Source: Prorocentrum cordatum (taxonomy: Eukaryota > Sar > Dinophyceae > Prorocentrales > Prorocentraceae). Taken from it: 38,075 nt of DNA. The first letter of the stretch is position 1. Each line of letters starts with the position of its first letter. A program made the position numbers and the translations under genes. Below are positions 19,494 to 27,556 of this stretch, piece after piece. Below the pieces are notes generated by a model, which saw only the letters and a program-made list of their open reading frames with translations, made no database searches and had not been told where the DNA came from. Location of the stretch: assembly GCA_963575745.1 (NCBI GenBank), contig CAUYUJ010004335.1, positions 122,501-160,575 on the forward strand, given 5' to 3'.

Positions 19494-20906
19494 ATGAAAC
19501 AAGACATGTACGAGTACCAGCGCATGAAGATCAGCGACCCGAATCGAACCTATGATTGGCTTCGACAGCGCGTCCTGGACGTACTGGAGCTCAAACAATT
19601 GGAGAATAATCGAAATAAGTTACGGTACGAACATGAGACACGTTCTCAAGTCAATGTGTGCGCTGCCTGGAAGAAAGGCAATTGTCGCAATGGTGAACGG
19701 TGCAAGGCTTTGCATACATATTCCAGGGATTGGAAGAAAGACAAACATTCCAGAGCATCGACAGCTGGTGGCAACTCCCGCCGCAGCGTGTCAACTCCTG
19801 CGAATCACAAGAAGCCAGCATCGAAACAATTTTGCTTCGAGTTCGCCAAGCGCAACACATGCACCAGAGGCGACAAGTGCAACTTTCCACACGTTGCACA
19901 GTGTAAAGACTTCGCACAGAACAAGTGCCCCAAGGGCGACAAATGCAAATACGCACATCTCCTACCTGGTGCGAAGACTCCCGAGCGAAGCCCGAGTCGA
20001 CCACGGACCTCCAGTCAGGATAGTCGTGGCCGATTACCATCCCGCGGATCAGGAAGCCAACGTTCTTCACAACGCGGGGGGTTCCGCTACGCAAATGACT
20101 CACGTCATGGACGTGACAACCGACGCCAATACGACCGATCTCGTTCAACATCCAGGAGGTCCCCAGACTCTCGCAGTCAATCGAGAAGTCGATGCGACAG
20201 ATCTTCGAGATCTACCTCCCGAGGACGAGACAACCGTGGCGGCGGGCGTGGCAGCCCACGCGGCCGTGATATATCATATGGTAGTGACAAAGGACGTGGC
20301 AGACGTTCCCCGAGCCGTGGTTCGTCCCGTGGTTCTCCCCACGCCAGAGCACGTTCTCCTGCCAACTATCGACGTTCACGCCGTTCCGACCGCAGTTACG
20401 TCGTTCGTGACAAGACCCTCACGGCCAACACTAAGGTCACTACGACATCTACCAAAACACGCCGTCGGATACGCTTCGACACACGTAATGTGGAATACTA
20501 CCTACATACCGTATCTGGCAGGGCCAGACTGGATAAATGGAAGGAGATGCCGGACGCGGGTGACATTGTCAATGTACCAGACCCGCTACCACAACGATGG
20601 TGGGATCAAAGTGCAGACGCTCTACGAGAATGTCAAAAAGAGGCACAGCTGTGGTACAAAGATCTATATGACTACCGACACAACAAGGAGTCGGTGGTCA
20701 CACCAACTGCGATCCGAGAATACGATGACGCTGTTAAGCAGTCATCAAAGACAGCCCAGACGAAGACAACGACGATGCAAGTCGACCCACCACGCTCGAC
20801 CGCTGCATTGACACGATCTTGGGTTCTCGACAGTGGTTCTGCGCATCATATTCAGGGTAAACACGAACTGACGCAGACCGAATCGGATCGCAGATCTATT
20901 CGCTAA
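19494..20906 (+). CDS. gag-pro: Gag C terminus (three CCCH fingers, SR-rich) and start of protease
   Basis: Same frame as the preceding segment, separated from it only by TGA. Residues counted from the ATG at 19494. Residues 1-55 complete the Gag core (MYEYQRMKISDPNRTYDWLR). Three zinc fingers follow: C56-x7-C64-x5-C70-x3-H74, C114-x8-C123-x5-C129-x3-H133 and C137-x7-C145-x5-C151-x3-H155. These are CCCH type, where copia Gags usually have CCHC knuckles. Residues about 160-300 are rich in Ser-Arg and Arg-Gly, suited to nucleic-acid binding. Near the end, WVLDSGSAHHI (D446-S447-G448, at about 20829) is the aspartic-protease active-site motif. The frame ends at TAA 20904, inside the protease. 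Confidence 0.85.
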   Translation: MKQDMYEYQRMKISDPNRTYDWLRQRVLDVLELKQLENNRNKLRYEHETRSQVNVCAAWKKGNCRNGERCKALHTYSRDWKKDKHSRASTAGGNSRRSVSTPANHKKPASKQFCFEFAKRNTCTRGDKCNFPHVAQCKDFAQNKCPKGDKCKYAHLLPGAKTPERSPSRPRTSSQDSRGRLPSRGSGSQRSSQRGGFRYANDSRHGRDNRRQYDRSRSTSRRSPDSRSQSRSRCDRSSRSTSRGRDNRGGGRGSPRGRDISYGSDKGRGRRSPSRGSSRGSPHARARSPANYRRSRRSDRSYVVRDKTLTANTKVTTTSTKTRRRIRFDTRNVEYYLHTVSGRARLDKWKEMPDAGDIVNVPDPLPQRWWDQSADALRECQKEAQLWYKDLYDYRHNKESVVTPTAIREYDDAVKQSSKTAQTKTTTMQVDPPRSTAALTRSWVLDSGSAHHIQGKHELTQTESDRRSIR

Positions 20907-21116
20907 GAGCATATTCTGGAAACCGCCAATGGTGATCGTACTGTCAACGAGCACTACGACATACGGCTACCCGAGGTTGGCTTACATAGTTCAGCCCTTG
21001 CCCTGCCAGACTGTCCATCTTTACTATCAGTTGGGAAATTGATCGAGGTTGATGGCTTTCGGCAGCTTTGGGATCCTGAGCTGGGCTACTTGCTTCAGGA
21101 TCCGGGGGGCCAATGA
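20907..21116 (+). pseudogene. pro: Rest of the aspartic protease, cut off by stops
   Basis: Reading on in the same frame after TAA 20904 gives a continuous protease-like sequence: ILETANGDRTVNEHYDIRLP, then a stretch with PDCPSLLSVGKLIEVDGF, ending at TGA 21114-21116. The LLSVGKL and DGF elements correspond in place to the conserved C-terminal half of copia proteases. The segment cannot be made alone and needs passage through both flanking stops. It shows that the upstream TAA is a lesion within a domain. Confidence 0.75.
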
Positions 21117-24100
21117 TATAATATTCCAGTCAGCAATAGAGTTCCACAATTACGACTCGACGACCTGGCACTGATACCACCACCACGTCTATGCACTTCG
21201 TCAGCACCCCGACGTCGTCAGCGCAAGCGTTCGTCCGCCCGCTGCAACGACATTTGTTGGTGCTGCAAAACTACAGAGCAGTCAACGACTGCAGATGAGC
21301 TACGGCCCCACATAGGGACCTGCCCCAAGAGACCACATGTCGGAGAGGGAGGAGGAGCACGGACCGCAACGGTCGAAGAACTTCCCGACACAAATAACGC
21401 CGAGCCTAACGTGGACACACCCACCGACTCGACTACGTCTCAGACGCAGTGTTCTCCTCCAACATGCGGGGGGCTAGCATATGCAGCTCAAGCAGATGCC
21501 GACATTCCGACGGAGACACTCACACTAGTGCACCACGACACTGATCGCGTTCTTCCAAGTAGACAGAAGAAACCGATTGACCCGATGCATTACATGACCC
21601 ACAGTCCAAAACACCCTGGCTGTGAAATTTGTTCTCGCACGATGGCGCAGAATGCTCCGTGTCGACGACAGCGCAAACCACATCCACCGGCAGACCCCGC
21701 CGACGAGGATACAGCCTACGAAGCTTTTATCCCGAAGAAGTTTGGGGAAGCTTTAACTGCCGACCATATCGTCCTGGCCAAAGACGATGCCGCAGACAAG
21801 CGCGGCGACAAGTATGCACTTGTTGTCCTGGATGGATACACCGGCATCTTCATGGCCTACCCAGCACTACACAAAGACGCAGCTACCACAAAGGCATCCT
21901 TTCAACAGTTCATCGCCGCGAACGATGAGGTGAATCACATCCATACAGACAATTCTGGAGAGCTTCAGAAGGCTTGCCGCCAACTGGGATGGAGACGCGA
22001 CACGAGTACGCCGCATCGTCCGCAAACGAATGGATTGATCGAGCGCATCGTCAAGATCGTCATTCTCGGTGCGAGAGCCGTGTTGCATATGTCTGGTCTT
22101 GGACACGAATGGTGGAAAGAGGCCATGCAAGCCTTTTGCTGTGGACGTAACTTTGTGCATGCATCCGCGGGGGTTGCTGCCCTCAGCGAGGGGCATGCCG
22201 ATGAGACAGCTCATGAAATACGCTTTGGTGAAAGTTTTCCCGGGCACTGCATTCCATTCGGTGTTCGGATCTTCTGGAAATGCCTCAACCCCGAGATTAA
22301 TAACGAGACTGCGAAGTTCAAAGAAAATACTCGGGAAGGGTTATTCATGGGTTACCATTTACACTCTGGTGGACGACGGTCAGGTGACTACCTTGTCTTG
22401 GACACGGCTACATGCGCCAAGAAACCTGATGGGGAACTGTGTCACGTGCACAGAGTCAAAGACATCATCATCCCTGATGGCAAGCTCACCTACCCAGTGA
22501 AAGAAGGTACTCTGCGACACCACAACCCTGAGGCACACGATGAGGTCAAGGCATCTACTTCTCGCCCCTTGGGCGACACACCAATGCCCGATCCCCCACT
22601 TTCCTACCCTAAAGAATGGGATGACCCGTCTATGATGACAACGGAAGACAACGACGCTGATATCCACGCATCGGCCTCTGAAGTTGCTGCACCAGCGCCG
22701 GAGCCCGACTACTGGGAACAACGAGGATATTGCGTCATCAGACATATTCGTACTCCACGCAAGAAATTGTTCATCCCGACGGACGACGTCCTGAACATAC
22801 CTGTGCCTGTTGATCAACTCGACGTGACACGAGATTTCAAGACGACTTCTACTTTTGAAGGAGAAAGTGACTTTCGCGATGTTTGGGATGGTGTCAGCGC
22901 CAACGACCACAGGGAGTTGAGCGAGCCATGGACCGGCCTGGTTCGATTCTATGAGCTTCCAAAGATAACGCCAGATGGCAAAATGGTGGTCCGTGGCCGC
23001 GAGACACGTGTACAGACTACTACGCGTCCTGATCACATTCTTCCAGAGCACTGGAAAACCTTATCTCGTGGACAACAGAAGAAAGAAATCGAGTACGCCG
23101 AAGACGTTAAGCGAGCTCGTGAAATTCGTGACCGAGCTGCACTTCGAGCGTGGACAAGACAGGACAAACAGGTCAACAATTTCCGTGCCACTGCAGCCGG
23201 CGGACCCACATGGAATACTGTGGAACGAAGGATTACGTACGACACTGACAACGGCGCGGTCATCCGTGACGAAAACGTCAAGGGCGTGACGAACAAAGAG
23301 ATACTGCATGCCAAACTACCTGGTGGGCCACGTGACATTACTACGTTACTGTACTACCGCCAAACCCCACAACAGCACGCTGGAGACGAACGTGCTTTGG
23401 TACTTGTGGATAGTGAGGGGACCGACTTTGGGACCATGAACCCGCGTATACGCCAGTTCACCCAGTCGGTAGCAATGCCCACTATGCCACGTGAGACGAC
23501 CTACACACCGGCACACAGAGACAACATCCCCGATTCCTCATGGGCACGCCCGGCCCTAGTTACCAGAAGCCTGAGTAAGAAAGAAGTTGCCGCAGAACCA
23601 CGTGCACAGGAAGCCCTGCGAAAAGAATACGAGAGATTGGAAAAGAAACAAACGTGGATGTTGGAGACTGTTGCAGAAAAAGCTGATATTGAGTCACAAG
23701 CTATTCGCACTGGGACGAAAGTTCATTTCTTCAATATCTTGGAACTATCTTCAGTCAAACACGAAGAACTTCCACCTGATCTACGTAAATTTAAGGGCAG
23801 AGTGGTGGTTCAGGGCAATACAGGCAAAGATGAAACTGGTTTGGCCGCCATATTCGCCGACGCAGCTTCCAGTGCTTCGCATATTGAGGCTTCCAAACTT
23901 TGTGATGCTACTGCATTATTGCCACACTACGCGGAGGAACAAAGTGATGCACCTGGAGCCTACACGCAGGCATTACTATATGGCGACGGACGAATCGATC
24001 CAGTCGATACTTGGATTACCATGCCCAAATGGCGCCAACCGGCATCATGGTCAAAATACAGGCACCCAGTGTGCCGATTACGATTGGCACTATACGGACA

Positions 24101-24212
24101 CCCTCTTGCAGGGGTCTTTTGGGAACGCAAGTGTCGCACATGCTTGGAAAGCGTTGGTTTCGAGCCTATTCCAGATGGGAATGCGTATGGAGACACAACA
24201 AACTGGGACTGA
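21117..24212 (+). CDS. pol: Integrase and N-terminal half of reverse transcriptase
   Basis: Open in the same frame as Gag from after TGA 21114 to TGA 24210-24212. Being an internal part of a polyprotein it needs no own start. A Cys cluster (CNDICWCC) lies near 21240. The integrase zinc site is THSPKHPGCEIC at about 21600-21635. The catalytic triad is Asp at 21762 (TADHIV), Asp at 21948 (HTDNSGE) and Glu at 22041 (NGLIERI); the PHRPQTNGLIER block is the usual copia signature. A long linker follows, then RT from about 23620: FKGRVVVQGN at about 23790, the first catalytic Asp in QSDAPGAYTQALL (23946), WITMPKW, and RLALYGHPLAGVFWE. Integrase would insert cDNA into the genome and RT would copy the RNA. 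The frame then ends about 12 bases before the YVDD motif in the next frame, so RT is split by a frameshift. Confidence 0.92.
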   Translation, partial: YNIPVSNRVPQLRLDDLALIPPPRLCTSSAPRRRQRKRSSARCNDICWCCKTTEQSTTADELRPHIGTCPKRPHVGEGGGARTATVEELPDTNNAEPNVDTPTDSTTSQTQCSPPTCGGLAYAAQADADIPTETLTLVHHDTDRVLPSRQKKPIDPMHYMTHSPKHPGCEICSRTMAQNAPCRRQRKPHPPADPADEDTAYEAFIPKKFGEALTADHIVLAKDDAADKRGDKYALVVLDGYTGIFMAYPALHKDAATTKASFQQFIAANDEVNHIHTDNSGELQKACRQLGWRRDTSTPHRPQTNGLIERIVKIVILGARAVLHMSGLGHEWWKEAMQAFCCGRNFVHASAGVAALSEGHADETAHEIRFGESFPGHCIPFGVRIFWKCLNPEINNETAKFKENTREGLFMGYHLHSGGRRSGDYLVLDTATCAKKPDGELCHVHRVKDIIIPDGKLTYPVKEGTLRHHNPEAHDEVKASTSRPLGDTPMPDPPLSYPKEWDDPSMMTTEDNDADIHASASEVAAPAPEPDYWEQRGYCVIRHIRTPRKKLFIPTDDVLNIPVPVDQLDVTRDFKTTSTFEGESDFRDVWDGVSANDHRELSEPWTGLVRFYELPKITPDGKMVVRGRETRVQTTTRPDHILPEHWKTLSRGQQKKEIEYAEDVKRAREIRDRAALRAWTRQDKQVNNFRATAAGGPTWNTVERRITYDTDNGAVIRDENVKGVTNKEILHAKLPGGPRDITTLLYYRQTPQQHAGDERALVLVDSEGTDFGTMNPRIRQFTQSVAMPTMPRETTYTPAHRDNIPDSSWARPALVTRSLSKKEVAAEPRAQEALRKEYERLEKKQTWMLETVAEKADIESQAIRTGTKVHFFNILELSSVKHEELPPDLRKFKGRVVVQGNTGKDETGLAAIFADAASSASHIEASKLCDATALLPHYAEEQSDAPGAYTQALLYGDGRIDPVDTWITMPKWRQPASWSKYRHPVCRLRLALYGHPLAGVFWERKCRTCLESVGFEPIPDGNAYGDTTNWD

Positions 24213-27200
24213 TACTTTCAGTATATGTGGACGACTTCAGATTAGTCGGACCAGCCAACAATCTACAAGCTGGCTGGGATTATATCCGCAAAAGCGGTAT
24301 TGACTTGGATCCACCTACTCCATACTCGCAATATCTTGGCTGTGGACAACAGGCATACGATGTGCCGCAGAACATCTTCGACAAAATAATGTCTACCATA
24401 CGACCTATGTTGCCCGTACACAGTGAAAAAGATTACAATACAGCCAAACAAGTTCGTGGAATTCGACATGATATGCTTGGTTTTACTGATCAGTGCATTG
24501 AGCGGTACCTGGAATGCGCTTCCAAGCGCGCCCAGGGACCTGGGTCACGTCGGAAACGATCCGACTCGCCGAGGACTTCGCGATCCAAATCGCCTGCATC
24601 CCCCGGGTCGGTCGCCAGACCTACTAGCGTGCTCAACGCACGGCCGCGATCATCCAGCCCAGCAAGATCGGTCGATAAACCATCTACTACAACAGAATCC
24701 ATACCAGTCACATACGATGACCTACCTGACGCTGAAACCCCTGGCATCGAGGACGCCTCCTTCACCGACTCCGATTACTCCGACGAGGGCATCCTTGGCC
24801 AGGACGCGGCGAGTGTACAGATGAAGATTCTCTACCTGGCACGTTGCTGTCGTTTCGATCTTCTACATCCAGTATGTATGCTAGCCAGAGAAATTACCAA
24901 ATGGAATACCACGTGTGATAAACGTCTACATCGATTGATATGCTACATCAAAACGACGCGTACACATTGTTTACACGGGTGGATAGGCGATTCGTCAGAC
25001 AGATTATCCAGCATGCTCTTCACTGACGCCTCGTTCGCCGATTGCATTACATCCTCCAAGTCCACTACCGGCGTCTTCGCCGCGCTTGTTGGACCTAATA
25101 CGTTCTTCCCGGTCAACGCTGTGTATAAGAAACAAACGGTTGTATCGCATTCATCTACAGAATCCGAGATCGTTGCTCTTGACTCAGCACTACGACTGGA
25201 AGGACTACCACTACTCTCATTCTGGGAAGCCGTGGTGGGAATTGCCAACGCATGCAAAGAGAAGAATACTTGCCTTGGCTGCCATGGGCGCGCCGACACG
25301 GCGACGTGTCCGACATTGGCCGCCAAAAAGAGGCGCAAGCCATCGCCTCGCAAGGCACCCCCCACAAGGGGATCTTCTCCTAGCCGTAGGCAACTACCGC
25401 TAAAGACGGAGTTACCTACGCCTCCAAAGAAGCGTGCGATATCCCACGAGGGTACCGTATTGCACGTGGATCCAGAATCAGCTCAGGAGATCAGTTCTCC
25501 CAAAGTGCGTCTTATCGTCCTCGAGGATAACCAGGCCGTGATCAAAATTGTCCAAAAGGGACGTACACCAGCACTTCGTCATCTTCATCGTACTCACCGT
25601 ATTAACCTGGATTGGATATGCCAGACATGCCAACTCGAACATACCGAGCTCAAATACGTAGGTACAAAAGAGCAGATTGCAGATATGATGACCAAACATT
25701 TCGAGCCAAAGAAAGCAGACCTCTGGAGGGACCTCTTGGAACACTCGCTCATCTTTCCCGTTGCTCCGGTACAGTGTCCTCCAAAGAAACCATGGAAACC
25801 ATTGAAGGGGCCTCGGAGGCCTGACGGTTTACCTCATGTTGCAGAACCTCCAAAACTGGATGGATGTCCGGAAGTATGCAACATAGGACTTACAGAGAAA
25901 GAAAGATGGGGCGAGGTAGGATCAGAATGTCGAATGCAGTGCGTTGGACAAGCCAATCACGAGGGCATATGTGCATGTATGTACCACATTTGTGTACCCG
26001 CTGCAGCTACTGGTTCGCGCACACCTCGTTCGAGAGCCCGTTCCCCGCACGGTAGACAGCCCCGCCAACCTCCCTCACCTCCACAGGATACAGAGAGGTC
26101 TAGGACACTCATTGTGCGTTCATGCCGCAGCAATTTTACGACTCGAGCTACAAAGCTTACAGGCATCCTGTTCGCCGTGTGCGAGGCGCAAATAAGTGAG
26201 ATCGGTTCTAATCCCGATGCCCCCATCCACGAGATGGATCAGGCACAGCCGCTCCGCCTCGTCGGCTGGCCCATCGGCTGCGATGCCGAGTACGACCCGA
26301 ACGCCAAGGACGACGACCGCGTGGGCTTCACGTACCACGCTCAAACTGGTCGTCCTCGTGATCCTGATGATGGATGTATATATATATATATATGCATACA
26401 TCAACGGCGCGCTGATCGCAGCGCAGATTTTGATCTCCGCGTACCCGGCGAATCCACTATTCGAGAAATTGCCCGCTCTGCGTCCGCCGACGTCAAGAGT
26501 TGGATCAGCGAAACTGGTGGATCAGTCGGCGGCGACGCTAACTGCGAGTACAGCACGTTTACGGCTACACCATGGCTGTCTTTCATGAGGGCTATGTGCA
26601 TGATTTCCAGCCTCTTCACTCGTAACTCGTCTGTACAAGAAAGTGTTCGTGGTTTACATGATCATTTGAACGCAGTGATCCCAGGAGCGCACCGCAAGTG
26701 CCCGCCAATGGAACTTACGACGATGATATTGAAGACGGAGTGGATGATGATTCACAACGATTGGTCCAACATTGGCAGCGCAGTACTGGGACAATATGCC
26801 GAGGACAGCGTTCAGGATACAAAACACTACTATGGAAATGGTCCTTGTGCACCTTCTGATGTATACAGCAATGGATTGACAACTCCATGCTATGCTCCTA
26901 AACTTGCTCGTGTATCGATCAAGTTACCCACGCGCCCACCTGGCTTAGCCAGGACATCATATACTTCGGGACACATCGGCCACGTTGTTGAAGATAATTT
27001 GGTCACCGAAATGCGAGCATTTTCCGACATTAACCAGACGAGCAAATTCCGCCGCAAGCTCAGCACATGGCTGACTGCACGCGGAGGCTTCGGAGGCATC
27101 GGATCATGCTCCGAGACGGTGGCAACGCCATCCGATCATCCAGACGGCTGGCAGGCAATATCACAGAACGACGAGACTATGACAAGTACTTATCGTTGGC

Positions 27201-27556
27201 AACCATACAACGAGGGCTCCGTCTTCATTGGCGAGACTCCTTCTGAGGTTGACCCTGGTCTTACTCCTGGTCCTGATATTGACCCACTCGAGCTTGAACA
27301 AGCAAAGTACAGCGCGTTTTGTGGTGATCGGTTGGTTTCTACTCTTCTTTCAGATAATGGGTGGTATTCACTCGTACAAGAAGATCTGGGACTTATTTTG
27401 CATCATGCCTTCGGTCCATCAGGGCACGCATACAAATGGACCAACTTGTACACCGATTCAACGTGGATTATGCAGCCCAAGAAAGGGTCCAAGGGTGCAA
27501 AGCACAAGAAGTACCCAAGTCACGGCATTGACGAGCTCAACAGTCCACGGAAGTGA
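24190..27556 (+). CDS. pol: C-terminal half of reverse transcriptase, RNase H, and start of extension
   Basis: This frame is shifted by one base relative to the previous one, as expected from a one-base deletion near 24190-24212. YVDD, the RT active site, is at 24224-24235 (LSVYVDDFRLVG), followed by PYSQYLGC. A Ser/Pro/Arg linker (about 24540-24780) precedes the connection domain (KILYLARCCRFDLLHPVCML). RNase H shows Asp at 25025 (FTDASFAD), the Glu pair in SSTESEIVALDSA (25160-25168), Asp at 25526 (LEDNQAVIKI), and EQIADMMTKHF at about 25673. A Lys/Pro-rich insert (about 25,260-25,500) splits RNase H. After RNase H the frame continues without a break past a Cys/His cluster (ECRMQCVGQANHEGICACMY at about 25925) for another 1.7 kb to TGA 27554. 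The extension has no domain I recognise. Confidence 0.9.
26373..26402. repeat. Near-perfect AT palindrome inside the frame
   Basis: Thirty bases beginning GATGTATATATA and ending GCATACATC are almost their own reverse complement; the only break is the GC near one end. It reads through in frame as Ile-Tyr repeats (CIYIYICIH). It could be the site or footprint of a small insertion, or a simple AT expansion. Confidence 0.75.

Noticed and set aside
21411-21413. A start codon for the integrase segment at 21411
   Set aside because: The codon is GTG in the middle of a frame that is open from 21117. The segment is internal to a polyprotein and needs no start here.
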